Assembly: GCA_947466555.1 (NCBI GenBank) | Contig: CANIFK010000180.1 | Span: forward strand, 1 to 8,698 | DNA: 8,698 bases | Reading direction: 5' to 3' | Source of the DNA: Acidobacteriota bacterium | GTDB lineage: Bacteria; Acidobacteriota; Terriglobia; Bryobacterales; Bryobacteraceae | Shown: piece by piece, positions 1 to 6,014 of the stretch | How positions within the stretch are numbered: position 1 is the stretch's first letter | Layout of the letters: each line of letters starts with the position of its first letter | Notes under the pieces: generated by a model | Databases searched by the model: none | The model's input: only the letters and a program-made list of their open reading frames with translations | Told to the model about the DNA's origin: nothing | Program-made: the position numbers and the translations under genes

Positions 1-2
1 CG

Positions 3-671
3 CCGGCGGGGAAGAATGTGATGGCGCACATTGGGGCGGCGTCGACGGCGGATGCGGTGGCGTTGGCGCGGCATGCGGAATCGGTTGGGGCGACGTCGAT
101 CTCGTCGTTGCCGCCGGGGGGCTCCTATTCGATTGACGAGGTGCATGGGTATTATTCCGCTATCGCGGCAGCGACTTCGTTGCCGTTGTTCATCTACTTC
201 TTTCCGGGGTTCGCGGCTCGGCCGAACGGGTTCGACGACTTGATGCGGTTGTACGAGATCAAGGGCGTGGCGGGGCTGAAGTTTACGAGCACCGATCTGT
301 TCACGATGTGGAAATTGAAGCGGGCCGGGGCGACGATTTTCAATGGGTTTGATGAGATTTTTGTGGCCGGGTTGGCGATGGGGGCCGATGGGGGGATTGG
401 CACTTTTTATAACGTCGTGCCGGAGTGGTTTGTGGGGATTCACCGGTTGGCGGGGGAAGGGAAGTGGGACGAGGCGCGGGCGTTGCAGAGCAAGGTGAAT
501 GCCGTGATTGAGCTGGGGTTGCAGTATCCGGCGCATGCGGCGACGAAGGAGATGATGGCATGGCAGGGCGTGCCGTGTGGGGATTGCCGGGCGCCGCGGG
601 CGAATTTGACGGTTGAGCAGAAGGCGAGTTTGCGGGAGAAGATGGAGGCGTTGGGGGTACCGCGGCGTTAG
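3..671 (+). CDS. N-acetylneuraminate lyase / dihydrodipicolinate synthase family aldolase, 5' partial
   Basis: This is the C-terminal part of a class I (Schiff-base) aldolase of the DapA/NanA family, a TIM barrel that cleaves or condenses 2-oxo acids such as pyruvate. The frame is open to the left edge (residues PAGKNV precede the GTG at 18), and the first strand reads like the 'vpviaHvG' strand of the family, so the N-terminal quarter with the GTTGE loop is missing. Visible landmarks are a Tyr in IYFFPG (codon 195-197), matching the catalytic Tyr, the Schiff-base Lys in GLKFTSTDL (codon 279-281), and GADGGIGTFYN, which is closer to sialic acid lyases than to true DapA. The loop where DapA has PYYNKP reads LPPGGSYS here, so it is unlikely to be the lysine-pathway enzyme; dapA itself lies at 5112. 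Substrate is unknown: sialic acid, another sugar acid or a keto-deoxy acid are all possible. The promoter and riboswitch between it and the operon suggest a separate transcription unit. Confidence 0.85.
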   Translation, partial: PAGKNVMAHIGAASTADAVALARHAESVGATSISSLPPGGSYSIDEVHGYYSAIAAATSLPLFIYFFPGFAARPNGFDDLMRLYEIKGVAGLKFTSTDLFTMWKLKRAGATIFNGFDEIFVAGLAMGADGGIGTFYNVVPEWFVGIHRLAGEGKWDEARALQSKVNAVIELGLQYPAHAATKEMMAWQGVPCGDCRAPRANLTVEQKASLREKMEALGVPRR

Positions 672-679
672 GGTAGCTG

Positions 680-709
680 TTGACGTTGTGGGCGGGGCTT
701 CGTTAGGCT
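680..709 (+). promoter_or_regulatory. Putative sigma70-type promoter of the lysine operon
   Basis: TTGACG at 680-685 matches five of six bases of a -35 box, and TAGGCT at 704-709 has the TAnnnT pattern of a -10 box, with an 18-base spacer. Initiation about 7 bases later would fall near 716-717, just before the first paired base of the riboswitch P1 helix at 719, which is what a riboswitch leader requires. The call rests on these two hexamers and their position only; the -10 box is weak and no start site was measured. Confidence 0.5.
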
Positions 710-718
710 AGTAGAGAA

Positions 719-916
719 CTCGGTAGAGGAGCGAAGGTCACAAGTACATCAGCAGCGGTTTCCGTCGCACGGAAGGCTGGTGGAAAAGGGCAACTTCGCC
801 GAAGTTTTTCCGCGGGGCGGCACGCGGGGAGGTTGGGGAGACTGGATAAGACCAGCTCACTGTCACTCGGACACTTGGCGAAATGCCAATGCATGGCCGG
901 GTGGGGCGCTACGGAG
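719..916 (+). promoter_or_regulatory. Lysine riboswitch aptamer (L box)
   Basis: The leader carries the signature blocks of the lysine riboswitch in order: AGAGGAGCG (725-733), AGTA (743-746), GGAAGGCTGG (771-780), CGCCGAAG (797-804), TGGGG (834-838) and ACTGTCAC (859-866); similar blocks occur in the Thermotoga maritima and E. coli lysC aptamers. The five-helix architecture can be paired by eye. P1 is 719-726 with 909-916 (7 of 8 pairs, one G-G mismatch). P2 is GCGAAG 731-736 with CUUCGC 794-799, extended by 747-753 with 776-782 and 760-763 with 771-774. P3 is 805-814 with 823-832 (with G-U and G-A contacts at its base). P4 is 838-840 and 842-845 with 852-858, A841 bulged. P5 is 864-870 with 897-903. 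The L2 loop (GUCGC, 764-768) can kiss the L3 loop (GCGGC, 817-821) as in known structures. It lies directly upstream of a diaminopimelate/lysine operon, so it should bind lysine and reduce expression. Confidence 0.93.
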
Positions 917-976
917 AAGGCACGGGCCCTACCCGTATACTCTCCCGGCGTTTGGCTACCAGAGGATGGAGAGTAT
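917..976 (+). promoter_or_regulatory. Riboswitch expression platform with start-codon sequestering hairpin
   Basis: A perfect 9-base inverted repeat pairs 937-945 (ATACTCTCC) with 968-976 (GGAGAGTAT). The second arm includes the A and U of the ATG at 975, and a smaller hairpin (951-955 with 959-963) covers part of the AGAGGA ribosome-binding site at 961-966, so the stem would block translation. The competing partner is GGAGA at 913-917, which overlaps the 3' strand of aptamer helix P1 and can pair with TCTCC at 941-945. Lysine binding would lock P1, free 941-945 to close the sequestering stem, and shut translation off; without lysine the antisequester would form. A small hairpin (ACGGG 922-926 with CCCGU 932-936) sits between the arms. 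No U-run follows any stem, so an intrinsic terminator is not supported. The mechanism is inferred from pairing alone. Confidence 0.65.
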
Positions 977-2000
977 GGACGTTTTCGCCCTCACAAAAAC
1001 CCTCATCGACATTGAATCGATCACCGGTAATGAGAAAGCCGTTGGCGATTGGGTGTACGACTATCTGCAGCCGTTGGTGACCGAGTACGGCGGCACGCTC
1101 GAGAAGATTGAAGTGGAGCCGGACCGGAACAATGTGCTTGCCATTTTTGGCGAGCCTGTTGTGACGTTGTCGACGCACCTCGATACGGTGCCTCCGTTCT
1201 TTGCTTCGCGCGAGGATGACGAGTTCATCTGGGGCCGCGGGGCTTGCGATGTGAAGGGCATTATTGCCTCGATGATCTGCGCGGCTCGCACCTTGCTGGC
1301 CGAGGGGCGGCGCGGGTTTGCGCTGTTGTTTGTTGTGGGCGAAGAGCGGAATTCGGCGGGCGCTTATTACATGGCGAAGGATTCGCGCGGGTCGAAGTAT
1401 TTGATCAATGGCGAGCCGACATCGTGCAAGCTGGCGTTGGGTTCGAAGGGCGCGTTGCGGTATGAGCTGATTGCCTCGGGGCGGATGGCGCATTCGGCGT
1501 ATCCGGAGCTGGGAGAGTCGGCGATTGAGAAGTTGCTGGACGCCTTGGAACGGGTGCGGAAGATTGATTGGCCGGTGCATCCAATTCTGGGGCCGTCGAC
1601 GTTGAATATCGGCACGATCAAGGGCGGGCGGGCGCCGAATGTCGTTCCGGACGATGCGCGGGCGGAGTTGTTGATCCGTCTGGTGGACGATCCGGCGCCA
1701 GTGCGGGCGGCGGTGGTGGCCGCTTGCGAGGGGCTGGTGGAGGCCAAGGAACAGCTTTGTATTCCGGCGATTCTGATGGAGTCGCGACCAGGGTTTGAGA
1801 CCGATGTGATGAAGTACACGACGGACATTCCGGCGTTCGGCGGGGCGTGGGGAAAGCCGTTGTTATTGGGGCCGGGCACGATTCACGTGGCGCATACGAG
1901 CCAGGAGCGGGTCCCGAAATCTGAACTTTTGCAGGCCGTTGAGCTGTATGCGCAGCTGGTGCGGCAGTTACTTGAAGACGAAGGAAAGAGCGAAGCATGA
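975..2000 (+). CDS. dapE: M20 family metallohydrolase, probable succinyl-diaminopimelate desuccinylase (DapE-like)
   Basis: This 341-residue cytoplasmic enzyme belongs to the di-zinc M20 peptidase family (DapE/ArgE/LysK). Metal and catalytic residues are in place: H68 and D70 in THLDTVP, bridging D92 in GACDVKG, the GEE pair E123-E124 (general base and ligand), E147 in NGEPT, and the last ligand H307 in VAHTSQE; H173 in AHSAYP sits in the lid domain. The ATG at 975 is chosen because AGAGGA at 961-966 gives an 8-base spacer and residues 1-20 already look like a family N-terminus. The frame stays open back to a GTG at 780, but that stretch is riboswitch RNA. As first gene behind a lysine riboswitch and in one operon with dapD, it most likely hydrolyses N-succinyl-LL-diaminopimelate to LL-diaminopimelate and succinate. 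It is shorter than typical DapE (about 375), so deacetylase or ArgE-like activity cannot be excluded. It overlaps asd by ATGA. Confidence 0.8.
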   Translation: MDVFALTKTLIDIESITGNEKAVGDWVYDYLQPLVTEYGGTLEKIEVEPDRNNVLAIFGEPVVTLSTHLDTVPPFFASREDDEFIWGRGACDVKGIIASMICAARTLLAEGRRGFALLFVVGEERNSAGAYYMAKDSRGSKYLINGEPTSCKLALGSKGALRYELIASGRMAHSAYPELGESAIEKLLDALERVRKIDWPVHPILGPSTLNIGTIKGGRAPNVVPDDARAELLIRLVDDPAPVRAAVVAACEGLVEAKEQLCIPAILMESRPGFETDVMKYTTDIPAFGGAWGKPLLLGPGTIHVAHTSQERVPKSELLQAVELYAQLVRQLLEDEGKSEA

Positions 2001-3037
2001 AGATCCCAGTAGGCGTGCTTGGCGCCACCGGTATGGTGGGGCAGCACTTTGTGAAGTTTTTGCAGGGCCACCCGCAGTTCGAGTTGACTTGGGTGGGCGC
2101 GAGCGACCGGAGCTCGGGGAAGAAGTATCGCGACGCGACGTCGTGGCGGCTGGACGGGGCGATGCCGGAGTCGGTGGCGGATCTGACTGTGACCGACTGC
2201 AAGCCGGGGAACGCGCCGAAGCTGATGTTTTCGGCGACGGACTCGTCTGTCGCGACTGAGATCGAACAGGCGTTCGCGAAGGCGGGGCACGTTGTCGTTT
2301 CCAATTCGAAAAATCACCGCATGGACGAAGACGTGCCGCTGCTGGTGCCGGAGATCAATCCTCACCATTTGAGCATCGCCAAGCGGCAGAAGGAGACGCG
2401 CGGCTGGGATGGGTTGATTGTGACCAATCCGAACTGCTCGACGATTGTGCTGACGCTGGCGCTGGCTCCGCTGCAGCAGTTCGGGCTGGAGCGCGTGGTG
2501 GTGACGACGATGCAGGCGATCTCTGGCGCCGGGTATCCGGGCGTGCCGTCGATGGACATTACGGCGAACGTTGTTCCGCATATTGGCGGCGAAGAAGACA
2601 AGGTGGAGACCGAGACGCAGAAGATCATGGGCGGCGTGGCGGACGGCCGGTTCGTGCCGTTGACGACGCGCGTCAGCGCCCACTGCAACCGGGTGCAGGT
2701 GGTGGATGGGCACATGGCGGCGGTGTCGGTGGAGTTGACGCAGAAGCCGACGCTGGCCGAGGTGCGGGCGGCGTTTGATTCCTATCGCGGACGGCCGCAG
2801 GAGTTGGGGTTGCCGAGCGCGCCGGCGCGTCCGGTGATCTACATGGAGCAGCAGGACCGTCCGCAGCCGCGGCGGGACGTGGAGCGGGAGCGCGGAATGG
2901 CCGTGTTTGTGGGCCGTCTGCGGGAGTGCCCGGTGTTCGACTACAAGTTTATGGCGTTGGGGCACAATACGGTGCGCGGCGCGGCCGGCGCGGCGGTGCT
3001 GAACGCCGAGTTGATGCTGGCGGAGGGGATGCTGTAA
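1997..3037 (+). CDS. asd: Aspartate-semialdehyde dehydrogenase
   Basis: This 346-residue protein catalyses the NADP-dependent reductive dephosphorylation of L-aspartyl-4-phosphate to L-aspartate-4-semialdehyde, the branch point to lysine, threonine and methionine. The N-terminal Rossmann motif GATGMVG (residues 9-15) binds the cofactor, the catalytic Cys is C147 in NPNCSTI, and the acid-base His is probably H239 in NRVQVVDGH, with R232 a likely substrate contact. NPNCSTI together with the R-V-x-V-x-DGH motif point to the archaeal/fungal-type subfamily rather than the E. coli-type enzyme. Length is normal for that group. The start ATG overlaps the dapE stop as ATGA, with AAGGA at 1981-1985 as a somewhat distant ribosome-binding site, so translational coupling is likely. 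Its stop is directly followed by the lysC ATG. Confidence 0.95.
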   Translation: MKIPVGVLGATGMVGQHFVKFLQGHPQFELTWVGASDRSSGKKYRDATSWRLDGAMPESVADLTVTDCKPGNAPKLMFSATDSSVATEIEQAFAKAGHVVVSNSKNHRMDEDVPLLVPEINPHHLSIAKRQKETRGWDGLIVTNPNCSTIVLTLALAPLQQFGLERVVVTTMQAISGAGYPGVPSMDITANVVPHIGGEEDKVETETQKIMGGVADGRFVPLTTRVSAHCNRVQVVDGHMAAVSVELTQKPTLAEVRAAFDSYRGRPQELGLPSAPARPVIYMEQQDRPQPRRDVERERGMAVFVGRLRECPVFDYKFMALGHNTVRGAAGAAVLNAELMLAEGML

Positions 3038-4414
3038 ATGATCGTCATGAAGTTTGGCGGCACGTCGGTGGAATCGGCGGCCGCCATGGAGCGGGTGGCG
3101 GGGATCGTCAAGGCGCGTCTGGACCGGCAGCCGGTGGTTGTTGTTTCGGCGATGGGCAAGACGACGAACCGGCTGCTGGCGATTGCCGAGAAGGCCTACA
3201 AGGGCGACCGGGACGAAGCGGCGCGGCTGCTGGAAGAGCTGGCGGCTTATACGCTGCAAGAGGCGCGGCCGGTGTGCGAGGAGCGAGAGTGGGCCGAGGT
3301 TTCCTCGTTCATCGAAGCGCACTTTCACGAGCTGTCGGCGTTCCTGGATGAGCTGGCTGGATTAGGTGAATTCCCGGCGCAGTATGTGGACCTGGTTTCG
3401 AGCTACGGGGAGCGGTTGTCGTCGCGGATTGTGGCGGCGGCGTTCCGGCATTTCGGGATGAATGGCGTGCACGTGGATGCGCGGGAGGTGATTGTCACCG
3501 ACCGGCGGCACACGCAGGCGGCGCCGCTGTATTCGCGGTGCTACGCGAAACTGGACGAGCGAGTGCGGCCAATGGCGCAGGCGGGGAAAGTCGTCGTCAT
3601 GGGTGGGTTCATCGGATCCACGCAGGACGGGTTCACGACCACGCTGGGGCGCGGTGGGTCCGATTTCAGCGCGTCGATTGTTGGCGCGGGAATTGGCGCG
3701 GAAGAGATTCAGATCTGGACCGATGTTGATGGCATGTTGACGTGCGATCCGCGCATACTGCCGGGCGGGCACCGGGTGAAGATGATCTCGTTTGCCGAGG
3801 CGGCCGAGTTGGCCTATTTCGGGGCCAAGGTGTTGCATCCGGCGACCGTGGTGCCGGCTGTTGAGAAGAACATTCCGGTGTTGATTTTGAACTCGCGCAA
3901 TCCGGAGAATGCCGGGACGCGGATTGTGGCCGAGCGGGTGCCTTGTGCCAATACCGTGAAGAGCATTGCGTGCAAGCGGAACATTGTTGTGGTGAATGTG
4001 CAGAGCTTGCGAATGCTGATGGCGCATGGGTTTTTGAAGCGGATTTTTGATGTGTTTGATCGCTACCAGACGCCGGTTGATATGGTAACGACGTCGGAGG
4101 TGAGCGTGTCGTTGACGATCGATAACACGACGCATCTGGACGAGATTTGCGCGGATTTGCGGAAGATCGCCGAGGTTTCGGTGGACGATACGTCGTCGCT
4201 GATCTGCCTGGTGGGCGACAATATTCGCGAGACGGCCGGGCTGGGCGCGCGCGTGTTTGGCGCCCTGCGTTCGATCAATGTCCGTATGATTGCGCAAGGG
4301 GCATCGCTGTTGAACCTGAGCGTGGTGGTGGCGGATGTGGACTTGAAGGCCGCCGTGGAAGCGTTGCACGCGGAGTTCTTTTCGACTTTGGATGAAGAGG
4401 TTTTCGAGGCATGA
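3038..4414 (+). CDS. lysC: Aspartate kinase, monofunctional, two ACT domains
   Basis: This 458-residue enzyme phosphorylates L-aspartate with ATP, the first step of the pathway. The kinase domain opens with KFGGTSV (residues 5-11), has SSYGERLSS at 121-129, GRGGSDFSA at 204-212 and WTDVDGMLTCDPR at 227-239. Two ACT domains follow at about 315-365 and 385-446. There is no homoserine dehydrogenase fusion. The lysine-binding signature known from E. coli LysC is kept: HGFL (330-333), VD (347-348) and TTSEVSVSLT (351-360), so lysine feedback inhibition is expected. That is a family-based inference, not a measurement. GGAGGGG at 3022-3028 lies inside the end of asd, 9 bases before the ATG, which itself immediately follows the asd stop. 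The 3' end overlaps dapB by ATGA. Confidence 0.96.
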   Translation: MIVMKFGGTSVESAAAMERVAGIVKARLDRQPVVVVSAMGKTTNRLLAIAEKAYKGDRDEAARLLEELAAYTLQEARPVCEEREWAEVSSFIEAHFHELSAFLDELAGLGEFPAQYVDLVSSYGERLSSRIVAAAFRHFGMNGVHVDAREVIVTDRRHTQAAPLYSRCYAKLDERVRPMAQAGKVVVMGGFIGSTQDGFTTTLGRGGSDFSASIVGAGIGAEEIQIWTDVDGMLTCDPRILPGGHRVKMISFAEAAELAYFGAKVLHPATVVPAVEKNIPVLILNSRNPENAGTRIVAERVPCANTVKSIACKRNIVVVNVQSLRMLMAHGFLKRIFDVFDRYQTPVDMVTTSEVSVSLTIDNTTHLDEICADLRKIAEVSVDDTSSLICLVGDNIRETAGLGARVFGALRSINVRMIAQGASLLNLSVVVADVDLKAAVEALHAEFFSTLDEEVFEA

Positions 4415-5097
4415 AACTGGCGCTGATTGGTTATGGAAAGATGGGCAAGATGCTGGAGCAACTGGCTCCGGAGTATGGGTTCCATGTGACGTTGATTCTG
4501 GACGTCCACAACAATGCCGACGGGGCCTGGATCACGCGCGAGAACTTTGCGGGGATCGACGCGGCGATTGAGTTTTCGACGCCGGAAGCGGCGGTTTCGA
4601 ATGTCGAGAAACTGGCGGCGATCGGCGTGCCGGTGGTGATTGGTACGACCGGCTGGTTGCACGAGATGGAGCGGGTGAAGGCGGCGGTGGAGGCAGGGAA
4701 ATCGGCCGCGGTGTGGAGCCCGAATTATTCGGTTGGCGTGAACGTGTTTTTCCGGTTGGTGGCCGAGGCGGCCAAGCTCCTGGCCAAGCAGCCGGAGTAT
4801 GGTTCGTATGCCTGGGAGATTCACCACGACACGAAGAAAGACGCGCCGAGCGGCACGCTGTTGAAGCTGGTGGACGAGATGAAGCAGGCCGGGTATGACC
4901 GGCAGATTGATGTCTCGTCGAACCGCGCGGGGCGCGTGCCGGGGACGCATGAGATTGGGTTCGATTCGCACTCCGATACCATCACGTTGCGGCACACGGC
5001 GCGGAGCCGGGAAGGCTTTGCGCGGGGCGCGCTGCAGGCGGCCAAGTGGATTGTGGGCAAGCAGGGATTTTTCGAATTTAGCGAGACGTTGTTCTAG
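4411..5097 (+). CDS. dapB: 4-hydroxy-tetrahydrodipicolinate reductase, short form
   Basis: DapB reduces the DapA product with NAD(P)H to tetrahydrodipicolinate. At 228 residues it is shorter than the E. coli enzyme (273). The Rossmann loop reads GYGKMG (7-12) instead of the more usual GxxGRMG. Further motifs are FSTP (55-58), GTTG (78-81) and the core EIHHDTKKDAPSGT (136-149), where H138 and K142 correspond to catalytic His159 and Lys163 of E. coli, and SGT binds the substrate. D31 closes the second strand (LILD), a position where an acid often favours NADH over NADPH; this is only an inference. The start ATG overlaps the lysC stop as ATGA, with GAGG at 4397-4400 as a possible ribosome-binding site. 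The gap to dapA is 14 bases. Confidence 0.95.
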   Translation: MKLALIGYGKMGKMLEQLAPEYGFHVTLILDVHNNADGAWITRENFAGIDAAIEFSTPEAAVSNVEKLAAIGVPVVIGTTGWLHEMERVKAAVEAGKSAAVWSPNYSVGVNVFFRLVAEAAKLLAKQPEYGSYAWEIHHDTKKDAPSGTLLKLVDEMKQAGYDRQIDVSSNRAGRVPGTHEIGFDSHSDTITLRHTARSREGFARGALQAAKWIVGKQGFFEFSETLF

Positions 5098-5111
5098 GGA
5101 GAAGGTGGCAC

Positions 5112-6014
5112 ATGTTTCAAGGATGCGGCACAGCACTGGTTACGCCGTTCAAACAAGATTTGAGCCTGGACGAGGACGGGCTGCGGGCGCTGGTGCGCCG
5201 GCAGATTGCCGATGGAATCCACTTTCTGGTTCCGTGCGGGACGACGGGTGAGAGCCCGACGCTGACGCATAAAGAGCATCTGCGCGTGGTGGAGATCACG
5301 CTGGAAGAGGCGAAGGGAAAAGTCCCTGTGATGGCTGGTTGCGGCGGGTACGCGACGGCCGAGGTTTGTGATCTGGCGAAGGAGTTGGAGGCGCTGGGGG
5401 CCGATGGGTTGCTGTCGGTGACGCCTTACTACAATAAGCCGACGCAGGAGGGCCTGTACCAGCACTATCGCGCGATTGCCGCGTCGACGAAGTTGCCGAT
5501 TGTCGTCTACAGCGTGCAGGGGCGGACTGGCATCAATGTTGAGCCGTTGACGCTGAAGCGGCTGGCGGCGATTGACAACATTGTGGGCGTGAAGGAAGCC
5601 AGCGGGAACATCAGCCAGATGGCTTCGGTGCTGCACCATGTGCCTTCCGATTTCGCTGTGTTGAGCGGCGATGATTCGATTACGATTCCGCTGGTTTCGC
5701 TGGGCGGGCGCGGGATTATTTCGGTGGTTTCGAACGAGATTCCGGGGCCGATGTCGCAGCTGGCGCAGAAGGCGCTGGACGGCGATTACGCCGGGGCGCG
5801 GGCGATTCAACGGCAGTATCTGCCGCTGATGGAGATTAACTTTGTGGAGTCCAATCCGGGGCCGGTGAAGTATGCCATGGCGCGGATGGGATTGTTGGAA
5901 CCGGTATGGCGTCTGCCGCTGGTGCCGCCGAGCGAGGCGAGCCAGAAGAAGATTGACGCCGTGTTGACGCAGGTTGGCCTACTGGCCACGGAGGGCGCCG
6001 TTGCCGCGCATTGA
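5112..6014 (+). CDS. dapA: 4-hydroxy-tetrahydrodipicolinate synthase
   Basis: DapA condenses pyruvate with aspartate semialdehyde in the first committed step to diaminopimelate. The 300-residue protein keeps E. coli numbering almost exactly: T44 and T45 in GTTGES, Y107 in PYYNKP, Y133, R138 and Schiff-base K161 in GVKEASGN. Most of the lysine allosteric site of E. coli is also kept (S48, H53, H56, E84, Y106), but N80 is Tyr and A49 is Pro. The loop normally reading YNVPxRTG is YSVQGRTG here, replacing the usual Asn and Pro while keeping Tyr and Arg. AAGG at 5102-5105 is 6 bases before the ATG. The C-terminus ends in an Ala-rich tail ending in His, encoded in a region that overlaps dapD by 14 bases. 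Position within the lysine operon makes this the true DapA, unlike the aldolase at 3-671. Confidence 0.96.
   Translation: MFQGCGTALVTPFKQDLSLDEDGLRALVRRQIADGIHFLVPCGTTGESPTLTHKEHLRVVEITLEEAKGKVPVMAGCGGYATAEVCDLAKELEALGADGLLSVTPYYNKPTQEGLYQHYRAIAASTKLPIVVYSVQGRTGINVEPLTLKRLAAIDNIVGVKEASGNISQMASVLHHVPSDFAVLSGDDSITIPLVSLGGRGIISVVSNEIPGPMSQLAQKALDGDYAGARAIQRQYLPLMEINFVESNPGPVKYAMARMGLLEPVWRLPLVPPSEASQKKIDAVLTQVGLLATEGAVAAH
5990..5995 (+). promoter_or_regulatory. Ribosome-binding site fixing the TTG start of dapD
   Basis: GGAGGG lies inside the end of dapA, 5 bases upstream of TTG at 6001. It is the only strong Shine-Dalgarno near the dapD N-terminus and supports TTG 6001 over the upstream TTG at 5974. 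Confidence 0.7.

Noticed and set aside
922..945. Intrinsic terminator in the riboswitch platform (hairpin 922-936).
   Set aside because: The stem is only 5 pairs and is followed by ATACTCTCC, not a T-run.
966..968. Alternative ATG start of the M20 gene, three codons upstream.
   Set aside because: AGAGG lies directly against this ATG with no spacer, while it is correctly placed for ATG 975.
780..974. N-terminal extension of the M20 protein from GTG 780.
   Set aside because: These bases are explained by the riboswitch helices P2 to P5 and its expression platform. The translated stretch is unlike M20 N-termini, and AGAGGA at 961-966 supports ATG 975.
1883..3328. Long minus-strand open frame of 481 codons across asd and lysC.
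   Set aside because: It is Arg/His/Leu-rich with no recognisable domain and lies opposite two clear genes; GC-rich codon bias opens such antisense frames.
3362..5136. Long minus-strand open frames opposite lysC and dapB (3362-4369 and 4063-5136).
   Set aside because: They have shadow composition (Arg, His, Pro, Gln), no motifs, and lie opposite well-supported enzymes.
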